A DNA stretch of 64,000 nucleotides, taken from the NCBI GenBank assembly GCA_020698575.1, contig CM036245.1, forward strand, positions 11,481,979-11,545,978, in the 5' to 3' direction. This document shows, piece by piece, positions 37,101 to 44,743 of the stretch. The DNA is from Bostrychus sinensis (Eukaryota; Chordata; Actinopteri; Gobiiformes; Eleotridae). Numbering within the stretch: the first letter of the stretch is position 1; each line of letters opens with the position of its first letter. Below the pieces are notes generated by a model, which was given only the letters and a program-made list of their open reading frames with translations, was not told where the DNA came from and did no database searches. Position numbers and translations under genes: made by a program.

Positions 37101-40100
37101 GCCTTGGAAGAGGTCTACGCTCTCCGAGTGCTTCTAGTTTTAATTTTTCTTCATTTGCAATTGTAGCAGTAGCTCAGTTGGTAGAGACGCTCGGCCACTA
37201 ACCTGAAGGTCGGCATTGCATACTGTCTTTGTGTCCTTGGGCCAGACACTTCACCCACCTTCCCTGTATGAATGTGTTACTGTGAGTGTGTTTGGTGGTG
37301 GTCGGAGGGGCCGTAGCCACAAAATGGCAGCCAGGGCAGCTGTGGCTGCAGAAGTAACTCATCACCATTGAGTGTAACTGAGAATTAAATGAATGAATGC
37401 TCTGAATTGTAAAGCGCTTTGAGAAGCTTGTTAAGGGCAATATAAATCTAATCCATTATTATGATTATGATTATGATTATTATTATTATTATTATTAACG
37501 ATAATAACAATCATAATAATCAACATCATAATCATAATCAAAATTGTGTATTTTTGTACATTTCTACACCTTTCTTTGTTCATAGCCTTTTCTGTGAAGA
37601 CTCACTTGTCCAGGGTAATTGCATCGCAACAAATAATTAAAAAAGCAGTCATCTGGACTGGATTTTTAAAGTTGAAAATGTTTCACCTTTTATCCAAGAG
37701 GCTTTCTCAATTCTGAAATTGAACTGGTAAGAGAGCTGGTTTATATTCTCCTAGAAAGGAGGAGTTTTGACCTGAAACTAAATTCTATTGGTCAAGGCAA
37801 CCATGAAGCTTGATTGGTTTCAGGTCATTAGGAGTCCTTTGTCCTCAGCTGGAGTGAGTGGCAGAGTGGTTAACCCTCCCCAGCCTGGGCAGCTCCTTCA
37901 GATGTTAATGACCTGAGTGAAACTGGTTTGTTTTGTTTGGGTTTCAGAAGACTGTTGTAGACAGAAGGAAGGTTGTATCTGAGCCCACCATTTCTGTTTA
38001 AAGAAGGTTTATCTTTTTTGACAAAGATTGCTTCTTTCACTCCTCACTCAAACCATCCTTTTTCTCTGGCTAAGATTTGGACCTCATTGTCCTCAAAGGA
38101 GTGGTCTGTGGCCTTTAGGTGGAGGTGTACTGCAGATCCTGGTCCACTGGAGTTGGCCCTGCGGTGTTGGTATAACCACTTGTGCAGAGGTTGTTTGGTT
38201 TCTCCAATGTACTGTTCATTACAGTTCTCACTGCAGTGGATGGAGAACACAACATTGCTCTGTTTGTAACTGGGAATTTTGTACTTGGGGTGAACCAGTT
38301 TTTGTCTGAGAGTATTAACATAGCCATCATAGGCTTTTGTAAAAACATGTCTAAGACTTTTTTTACTCTACAGTACATCATCAAACTGGGTCATACTCAA
38401 CATAATGGCACCAAAACCCTGACCTCTTTTCTGTAATCTAGGAACTGCTTAACAGTGTACAGACTAATGTGAAGGTTTAAGCTTTTTCTGTGTGATAAAC
38501 CTCTGGTCTCTCTCTCTCTTTGGTGTCCATGTGGGGGTCTAGTCGGAGCACAAATGGAAGCAGCTGGCAGAGCTAGCCACTACAAAATGCCACTTTAGCC
38601 TGGCTCAGGAGTGTCTGCACCATGCTCAGGATTATGGGGGATTACTGCTGCTGGCCACTGCCTCGGGCAACACTCCTATGGTGGGCAAACTGGCAGAGGG
38701 GGCAGACAGAGATGGCAAAACCAACGTAGCCTTTCTGGCCTATTTCATGCAGGGGAGGTAAGCAATAGAGAGGAAAGGAAGCAACACAGGGATTCAAATT
38801 TTAACTACAATATTTTGTTCACATTCTGTACACTGTGTCTATAATTCATTGTTTTTTGTGCTTGCAGACTGGACAAATGTCTCGACCTTCTGATCAAAAC
38901 AGATCGGTTGCCAGAGGCTGCGTTTCTGGCAAGAACATATCTGCCCAGCCATGTGTCAAGGTAGAGCTGTGTAAACAAGACTGATGGGGCTGTACTTTGA
39001 TGCACTGCGTGATACATTTTGAAACAATATCTTGTTATAAATTGATGATTATCAGTGAACAAAAGACAGCTTTTCTAAATGGCATACAGTGGTGGCCAAA
39101 ATTATTAGAACACCTGTCAAAGTGAAGATGTTTCAGCTGTTTTTGTTGAAATGGCCATTAAAATAGCCATACAATGAATGAAACATTTACAAAGTTTCAT
39201 TATGTTGTATATGTCGCTCCAAATTCTTGCAATTTCCCCACTGAGGGACTAATAAAGGTATTCTTATTCTTAAACCATAGGCTAGAGCCATCATTAGGAG
39301 ATTTAGGTCATTTTCCTTACAAACAAATAACCAGCTGAGCCTGTCACTGTCACACAACCATGTTTCTTCACAGAATAGTAGCAAAAAAAACATCACTAAA
39401 AGAGAAAAATAGAAACAAATGCCTGAAATTTGCCCCAAAAATTTGTTTGATACTATGCCAGAGAGATATACTGCTGTAATTGCCACTATAGGTGGACATA
39501 CCAAATACTGTTAAGTTAAACGTGCATAAAAACAGATAATCTCACTTCATCTGATAAGTGTCGTGCTGAGACCTACCATCTGCTTACTATATGAGCATAA
39601 TGAAATTAAATCATGTTTTGGAAGTTCATATTTTCAGATCTGTCAGGTGTTTTAATAATTTTGGCCACCACTGTATATTCTCCTATTTGTCTGAAAACAA
39701 AATTCTGCATCACTTAAGCACTTTACCTTTCCTTCCCCTCAGGGTGGTGAAGTTGTGGAAGGAGAGTCTGTCCAAGGTGAACCAGAAGGCAGCAGATGCT
39801 TTGGCTGACCCCTCCCAGTACAGCAACCTGTTTCCTGGCCTTCAGCAAGCCCTGCTGGCCGAGCAGTACCTGAAGGAGACTCACATCAGGGTCAGGCCTG
39901 CTGCAGAGTACACACTCATCACGGTCAGTACAAAAGTATTAACAGAAGGAATTCTTAGGAAAGATTGTGTTATTTTAGACATTGTTTTTTCTGAATTTCA
40001 GCCAAATGAGGACCGTAATATTGTGGAAGAGTCTGCTGGTTTTATCACCAAAGAAGAGCCAGTGGAGTCAAATGTGAGTTAATCAGTCACTTACCTTTTA

Positions 40101-43100
40101 CTTTTATAAAAAAAAAAATTAAAAAAAACTCTTGAAGGGGCTTTATTTTGCTTTTATTTATATTTTTAAACACATCTTTTAATAAGTACTCTACTGGTGC
40201 CATAAGGAAACAAGTGAAGAGACAGAGGGCAGCAGATGTCCATAATCAAAGAAAAAGAGCAGTTTTTTCCTACTGTTTGTATACCATTTTACTCCAAAAT
40301 GAAAAATAGCTGTGAGGAATCAGTGGAAACAGCTTTTTTTTGATAAGTGAATGAGAGCAGACTGGATGTAGAGGGCTTGTTTATTGGTCAGTGCTTTCTG
40401 GAGTGGGTGGATGTTCATAGAACCGAGCATTTTGAGAAAGGCCCTGCCAGAGAATACAGATTTACTCAAACAGAAGTGAGTGAAGCAAAACACATCTCTA
40501 GGTGTTTTAGTTGAAGAGGGAACAACATTATAACATAGTAGAAAGCCCGAAAATTTTGATTTTGCAGAATACTGTATAGCCTCTTTAATGAAAATCTTAA
40601 TTTTAAGATATGTACAATCTAATAATGTCATAAATGTACAACTTTATGTAATATCTCTTTTTAATCTCTTTCCGGCTGTTTCCTTCAGCCTTTCCTCAGT
40701 CAGGACCATCATATTGTGGAAGACGCTCCTGAATTTATCACACAACAAGAGACAGTAGAGTCAAAGGTATGTGATTCATACACAATAAATCTTAAAAATT
40801 TAATAAAAACATACAAAAAGAAAATGTGGGTTTTTACCTGTTTTTCTGCACATGTGTGTGGGAACTAGATCTGTGTAAAACCTTGCAAATTATACTTGAG
40901 CAAAACTTTTTTTCCTAATCATCTTTCTACAGGAAGTGGTTGAAAGTGCAGCAACAGCTGCAGTGACAGAATCTACCCCTGAAGAAATAATAGAAGAAAT
41001 TATTCCAGTAGCAACACCAATAGTACGTCATGAGTACACATAATCTTAACAATTAAATGATTTTGGCTTTTACCGTTTTGACATGCTAATGGGGCTAAAT
41101 CTGTTTTATGCTACAATATGCATATTTTTCGAAAAGCTTTTTTCTTCTTTTTGTTCTCGATAGGAAGTAGTGGAGCACATTGACGAAAGTGCAACTATAG
41201 CTGCAGCGGAAAAATCTACACCTGAAGAAATACCTGTAGTAGAAGAAATTTATCCAACAGCCACAGCTCCTGTGTCTGCTCCAGCAGAAGAAGAGATTAT
41301 TGATGTTCATCAATCAGAAGTAGAAGCAGACTCTGAAGACACGGTCACAGCTGAGGAAATCATTTTAGTGGCGCCAATTACAGAAAATGCTGACACTCGG
41401 CCAGAGTTTGTGCAAAACACTTCTGAAAATGAAGAAAATTTTGCACCACTTCAGGAGGAAATTAATGAAATTCCTCCTCCAGCTCAAGTTGCTGTTTCTG
41501 AGTCGTCTGAGATTATGATAAAGACAGAGGCAGAAACCGTTGAGAAAATAGAGTTAATGAAAACAGAGGATGTCCTAGGTGTTACTGTTGAGACTCATGT
41601 TTTTACAACAATAACAACAACGCATGACCAGCTTTTTTATGAAAGAGTGGAAGAGTCAGCTTCTTCAGAAGACCCGTTTCTGGTTCAGGAGGCCACAGCA
41701 CAGGAAGAAAATGTTGCAGAAATAGCTCAACCATCTGTAGCCGAGGAGCAGCTGATAACCTTTGACACTACAGCCATGTTAGCAGATGACGAGCCTGTTC
41801 CGGTCGTGGCTCAAACTTTAGCCGGTCTTTCCCTCGATCCAATACTTGAACCATTAGTAGATGTCACGCCGGTACTGGAACCTATTTCATTCGACAAACC
41901 AGATAATAACGCCCTGGAGGTAATGCTCACGTCTGTGCCTGAGGCTGAGAGCGCAGGCCCAGAGGCAGCTCCGGCAGAAACACACGTGACTGAGGAAGAA
42001 ACAGAGGCAGGCAACGAACCACCAGAGGATCTCCAGGAGGACGATGATGATGAGGTTAGTGTCCCGCATCTCCCCATTTTGAAGCCTGGTTTAATCCTGG
42101 TTTAGTTTTGCTTTAGTTTAGTCCTGGATAAGACCAAGTTTTATCTTGGGCTAATCCTGGTTTATGGTTTAGTTTTGCTTTAGTGCAAGTTTAGTCCTGT
42201 TTAGATCTAGTTTTATCTTGGGCTAGTCCTGGTCAAGTTATGGTTTAGTTATGATTTTATTCTGGTTTTGTCCCCGTTTAGTCTAGTTGAGTCATGGTCT
42301 AGTCCTGGTTTAGCTTTGTTTTAGTGCTAGATTAGTCCTGGTTTTTGTCCTAGTTTTATACTGGACTGGCCCTGGTTTAGTTTTGCTTTAGTGCTAGTTG
42401 ATCCCCGGTTTAGACCTGGTTTTATCCTGGGCTAGTCCTGGTCTAGTCATGGTTTTATCCTGGTTTTGTTCTGGTTTAGTCTAGGTCTAGTCCTAGTTTT
42501 ATCCTGGTTTAGTCATGGTTTTATCCTGGTTTAGTCTAGGTCTAGTCCTGGCCTAGTGCTGGTTTAGTTTTGCTTTAGTGCTAGTTGAGTCATGGTTTAG
42601 ACCTGGTTTTAACCTGGGCTAGTCCTGGTCTAGTTTTGCTTCAGTGCTAGATTAGTCCTGGTTTAGTCCTAGTTTTATACTAGACTAGCCCTGGTTTAGC
42701 CATGATTTTATCCTGGTTTAGTCTAGGTTTAGATTTGCTTTAGTGCAAGTTTAGTCCTGGTTTTATCCTGGGCTAGTGCTGGTTTAGATTTGCTTCATTG
42801 CTAGATTAGTCCTAGTTTTATACTGGGCTAGTCCTGGTTTAGTCATGATTTTATCCTGGTTTTGTTCTGGTTTAGGCCTGGTTTATTAGCGGCAGTAGTA
42901 GTAGTTAGTAGTAGAAGTAGCATGTAAGCACTATAGAAGACTGACCCATTATTATTATCAAAACATAATCAGCATAATAAAAAAAAAACATGTGGCTGTT
43001 TATTAATTCCAGTGTCATTTCTTGTATCTCTAGGGCCTTGATGATCTGGATTTGGACAACTTTGACCTGGATGACATTGACACGACCGATGTCAACTTGG

Positions 43101-43129
43101 ATGAAGATTTTTCGGATGAAAATGAATAA
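25156..43129 (+). CDS. copb2: Coatomer subunit beta-prime (COPI coat)
   Basis: Exons: 25156-25158, 26386-26523, 26881-26967, 27080-27206, 27314-27462, 28075-28221, 29003-29103, 29187-29329, 31538-31737, 31814-31924, 32349-32437, 32519-32625, 33112-33255, 33340-33470, 35381-35588, 36595-36705, 38543-38757, 38868-38960, 39743-39923, 40002-40073, 40689-40766, 40933-41022, 41164-42054, 43034-43129. All are GT-AG. The product (about 1,236 aa) starts MPLRLDIKRKL and has WD40 repeats at 1-300 (VKIWDYQ, IKLWDWD, VWQLG), a second propeller to about 590, and an alpha-solenoid to about 830 (EYQTAVMRKDFS, PTIPKEQRPRVAHFLEKQ). COPB2 binds dilysine cargo tails and forms the COPI coat for Golgi-to-ER traffic. 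The acidic tail is about 330 residues longer than human (906 aa). Exon 1 holds only the ATG. Exon 7 has one extra base (29036). Confidence 0.95.
25600..25790 (+). repeat. LINE 3'-tail-like repeat
   Basis: 'tcccaggcttggataaatgg', 'aggaagggcatccggtgtaa' and 'gaaaagccgaaaggaaagaa' in this order form a tail found widely in fish genomes. The copy at 17885 is more degraded. It lies in copb2 intron 1. Confidence 0.6.
26555..26835 (+). repeat. L2-like LINE 3' end
   Basis: The order 'ggtgactctaaattgcctgg', 'tgtctctgtgtcagtactgc', 'ccctgtccattgtctacccc', 'gaggctccagttgcccgtga' and '(atga)n' is the usual 3' tail of fish L2-type LINEs. It fills most of copb2 intron 2. Confidence 0.75.
28505..28925. repeat. 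Diverged repeat in copb2 intron 6
   Basis: 'gcaaaatggttagcactgtc' (a SINE/LINE tail phrase) is followed by 'agggctgaatgaaatattgc' and 'atatcgctattgtaag...tcaacatagctattgaatatt'. The last part recurs near 48300-48340 in an mrps22 intron ('atatcgttactgcaatattc'). Ends are not defined. Confidence 0.45.
29459..30407. mobile_element. Nested MITE with GCTTTTCCACTAGG ends
   Basis: GCTTTTCCACTAGG at the left and CCTAGTGGAAAAGC at the right are perfect 14-bp inverted repeats, continued imperfectly as 'atggaacgggacgg' against 'ccgtaccattcc'. The superfamily was not assigned because the target duplication is unclear. It interrupts the 'aggcagcaaac' stretch of the outer Tc1-like element and contains the 21-bp minisatellite. 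Confidence 0.7.
29862..30180. repeat. 21-bp minisatellite (CTCACACAGACGCACACCGGC)
   Basis: About 15 units of 21 bp are nearly identical, with scattered changes (ctt for ctc, cccac for cgcac, acaacgg for acaccgg). Because 21 is divisible by three, all frames stay open and give long repeat ORFs on both strands. These are artefacts of the array. Confidence 0.9.
30729..31405. mobile_element. hAT-like element nested in the Tc1-like element
   Basis: The left end AAGAGATGTGAGG... 'gatccgaatcttttgaa' pairs with the right end 'caaagattcggctcccg ... atcccatctcta'. The flanks CTCGTAAC (30721-30728) and CTCATAAC (31406-31413) match at seven of eight bases. The interior is AT-rich and non-coding. It lies in copb2 intron 8. 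Confidence 0.7.
31934..32300. mobile_element. Tc1-like MITE filling copb2 intron 10
   Basis: CACTCAGGCATAACATTATG at the left and 'cataatgttatgcctgatca' then GTGTA at the right are inverted repeats. The interior ('gtgtattctgacacctttct', 'cactcccaacgtgcatcac', 'tcaactttgaggacaaaaca') is that of the same family as at 46599. It begins only about 10 bp after the exon 10 donor (31925) and leaves under 60 bp of other intron sequence. Confidence 0.85.
32690..33010 (-). pseudogene. LINE ORF2 C-terminal remnant
   Basis: The minus strand reads EVKMLMFSFGEVRMDWIRNE then GTAHVRCFGEATLRRFGQRD. This resembles the region after the reverse transcriptase in fish non-LTR elements (pattern RNEYIRGT...RWFGH). 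It has lost the polymerase domain. It lies in copb2 intron 12. The exact clade (RTE-like or other) is not decided. Confidence 0.65.
33735..34000. repeat. 11-bp (CTGGTTTAGTC) array, left part
   Basis: Repeated 'ctggtttagtc' and 'ctggtttagac' units in copb2 intron 14. The array is cut by the hAT-like element at 34015 and resumes at 34970. Confidence 0.7.
34015..34960. mobile_element. hAT-like element with CCGATC-rich ends and perfect 8-bp target duplication
   Basis: TAAGGGTGCTCCGATC and GATCGGAGCACCCTTA are inverted ends bounded by identical AATTCTTA (34007-34014 and 34961-34968). Several CCGATC/GATCGG hexamers cluster in the subterminal 100 bp at both sides, as expected for transposase-binding repeats. 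The 946-bp body has no transposase. It splits the 11-bp array in copb2 intron 14. Confidence 0.85.
34970..35230. repeat. 11-bp (CTGGTTTAGTC) array, right part, with hAT-like end sequence
   Basis: 'ccattaaaggtggtacttga', 'aaagccaaatattttctgag', 'aaaaagtttgagaattacca' and further 'gtttagtcc' units. The same phrases frame the arrays at 18233, 23321, 44171 and 51470. Confidence 0.6.
35896..36553. mobile_element. Tc1-like element in copb2 intron 15 with a LINE fragment inside
   Basis: Ends 'gcaggcaaaacattatgacc' and 'ggtcatgttatgcctgatag' are inverted repeats of the CAGGCATAACATTATGACC family. Inside, 35937-36215 carries a degraded LINE ORF2 3' piece ('atacaagcggccgaaatgag', 'ggctgggcgctcccttagag', 'gtggctcaggcatctgtttc', 'cgagccatgtcccactgg'), a phrase order common in fish non-LTR elements. 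Confidence 0.7.
36850..37135. repeat. Dispersed repeat in copb2 intron 16
   Basis: 'ttggtgtggatccagatcac', 'actaacttcactcactaaa', 'gataggaccagtgcc' and 'ctccgagtgcttctagttt' link it to copies at 8190, 17165 and 5115. No ends were defined. Confidence 0.5.
37150..37500 (+). repeat. tRNA-derived SINE
   Basis: The head 'gtagctcagttggtagagac' (A box) and 'ggtcggcattgc' (degraded B box) is followed by a tRNA-unrelated body with 'tgtaaagcgctttgagaagc'. The tail is 'ataaatctaatccattatta' plus (ATT)n. This is a standard fish SINE layout. It lies in copb2 intron 16. Confidence 0.75.
37590..38440 (-). mobile_element. Penelope-like retroelement 3' part with GIY-YIG domain remnant
   Basis: The minus-strand frame at 38044-38250 reads CSENCNEQYIGETKQPLHKW, then HRRANSSGPGSAVHLHLKAT and FEDNEVQILAREKGWFE. 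This is the GIY-YIG endonuclease region (here QYIGETKQPL) of Penelope-like elements. Downstream (37590-37990) is a 3' UTR that, read on the minus strand, gives 'agcctcttggataaaaggtg' and 'aaatccagtccagatgactg'. The reverse transcriptase is missing. It lies in copb2 intron 16. Confidence 0.8.
39087..39673. mobile_element. Tc1/mariner-like MITE in copb2 intron 18
   Basis: CAGTGGTGGCCAAAATTATT and AATAATTTTGGCCACCACTG are perfect 20-bp inverted ends flanked by TA on each side. A LINE/SINE tail phrase ('caatttccccactgaggga', 'ctaataaaggtattcttatt') sits inside near 39205-39275. It is non-coding. Confidence 0.85.
40002..42054 (+). other. copb2: copb2 tail module: four phase-0 exons with internal duplication
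   Basis: Exons 20-23 (40002-40073, 40689-40766, 40933-41022, 41164-42054) are 72, 78, 90 and 891 nt. All begin and end in phase 0, so each can be skipped without a frame change. Exons 20 and 21 encode related peptides (IVEESAGFITKEEPVES and IVEDAPEFITQQETVES). The start of exon 23 repeats exon 22 (EVVE...STPEEI...EE in both). Exon 23 is a 297-residue Glu/Asp/Val/Ala-rich stretch without predicted fold. The final exon encodes the conserved FDLDDIDTTDVNLDED end. Coding status rests on open frames, splice sites and continuity of the reading frame. Confidence 0.75.
40133..40584. mobile_element. Degraded piggyBac-like MITE in copb2 intron 20
   Basis: The right half 'gagtgaagcaaaacacatct', 'gaacaacattataacat' and 'gcagaatactgtatagcctc' then TTTAA matches the right halves of the copies at 308 and 16623. 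The left end is diverged. Confidence 0.5.
42080..42890. repeat. copb2: Large 11-bp (CTGGTTTAGTC) array in copb2 intron 23
   Basis: About 800 bp of degenerate 'cctggtttagt', 'ttgctttagtgc' and 'gttttatcctgggctag' units, with a longer periodic block of roughly 100-130 bp repeated several times. It starts about 25 bp after the exon 23 donor and occupies most of the intron. Confidence 0.85.
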
Positions 43130-43875
43130 ACCTCTGACTCAACTTAACAATGACCAAAGACAGTATGCATTTGAAATCATCAGTGGTTATAGTTTTAAAA
43201 TACTTTTTCCACTTTTTAAAATGTGTAATTCTATCAAGAGATGTAAATACATGGACTATACTTTTAGTTTTTAAGCTTTTTAAATACATGAGCAATCTCA
43301 GTGTCAGTTGTAAAGTATAACTGTGTATATTCCTGCCATGTTTTCTCGCTCTGTTGCCTTGTCCATTACCTCATAACATTTACACCAATCAGCCATAACA
43401 TTATCACCAACAGGTTAAAATAATGTATCTCTTGTGGTTTGTGGGTGGGATATTTTTGGCCACAAGTGAACATTTGGTCCTCAAAATTGATGTGTTCAGG
43501 GTTCGTACAGTCATGGAAAACCTGGAAAACTCATGTAATTTTAAAAAGCAGTTTCCAGGCCCAGGAAAAGTTTTGGAATTTTATATTTTGGTGTAAAGTT
43601 TTGGAAATTTGATGGTCAGTATCTATCAAAATAGTCCAAGGAAGGAACAGTGGTGGTGAAGGCTGTTTGCTCATTCAGTTTTTTTTTTTTTTTTGTAAAT
43701 ATATGGACTTAACACAGATCCGCCCTTTAAAACTTAACAGTATATGTGCTGCTTGATTACTTTCTAAGTGCCTGTAAGTATTTTCTTCTGTACACACCTA
43801 AGAATACATTTACAAAGCCATTAATTGTACTGTGTTTGCTCAAGCATTATGCAATAAAGTATCCACATTCTTAAC
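43130..43875 (+). other. copb2: Probable copb2 3' UTR with inserted repeats
   Basis: The first clear AATAAA after the stop is at 43853-43858. The segment in between carries a piece of the CAGGCATAACATTATGACC family ('accaatcagccataacatt', 43381-43500) and a 'gtcatggaaaacctggaaa' repeat (43500-43620). If this signal is the one used, these repeats are transcribed in the mRNA. Confidence 0.45.
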
Positions 43876-43917
43876 TTAAACCCAAATTACTTGTAAAGAG
43901 ACATGTTTTTCTGTTTT

Positions 43918-44520
43918 GAAGCCTGGTTTAGTCCTAGTCTAGCTCTGAATAATCCAAAAAGGTTATTTTGGTCTTCAACTAATATTAATGCATCGATTTC
44001 TTTTAGACATGTTCCAAGTACTTATTTTCTGTGGTCTTTTCTCAGAAGTGTCATGCAATGTTACTGTGACGCATCTTGTGAGCTGATAGGTCACAAAGAA
44101 ATCCACGTATTAATATTGGTTTAGTCCTGGTCTAGATCTGGTCATCTAGCCCTGCTTCAGTCCTGGTTAAGACCTATGGTTCTCAAACTGTGGTACTTCT
44201 AGGCAGTTTTTTAACTAAAACTCAAAGCACTTATAAAAAGGCCATTTTTTAAAGCCTGGTTTAGTCCTGGTCTTGTTTTGGACAAGTCCTGGGTCTAGTT
44301 CTGATTTAGTCCTGCTCTTGTTCTGCTCTAGTCCTGGATATATCCTGATTTAGTCATGGCTACGTCCTGGTTTAGGCTTGGGTTTATCCTGGTCTAGTCC
44401 TGCTTTCATCCTGGTTGAGACCTGCGGTTCTCAAACTGTGGTACAGGTATCACTGGTGGTACGTGGGCTTCTTCTGGACACATTCTTAACTTAAACCCAA
44501 AGCACTCGCAAAATAACCCG
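43918..44520. repeat. 11-bp (CTGGTTTAGTC) units with hAT-like end sequences
   Basis: 'gcctggtttagtcctagtct', 'ggttctcaaactgtggtact' (44170) and 'ggttctcaaactgtggtaca' (44406) then 'ggtatcactggtggtacgtg' show that at least two copies of the array-bearing element lie between the convergent 3' ends of copb2 and mrps22. Confidence 0.65.
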
Positions 44521-44743
44521 TTTTAATTATTATTATTATCATTTTAATATGTACAACACTGATTTGACTTTGGATATATCACAAATGAAAGTCTGTAGAA
44601 ATTCTGCAAACAGATGAAGGGCACAACATAAGCACATTTATCCTGATGTTACAGACATTAATTCACTCAGTAATGTCTCTAATATATGAGCATTTGCTTG
44701 GAACGTAACTTTAATTTCATTTTTCTACTTTGGCGAAACTAAG

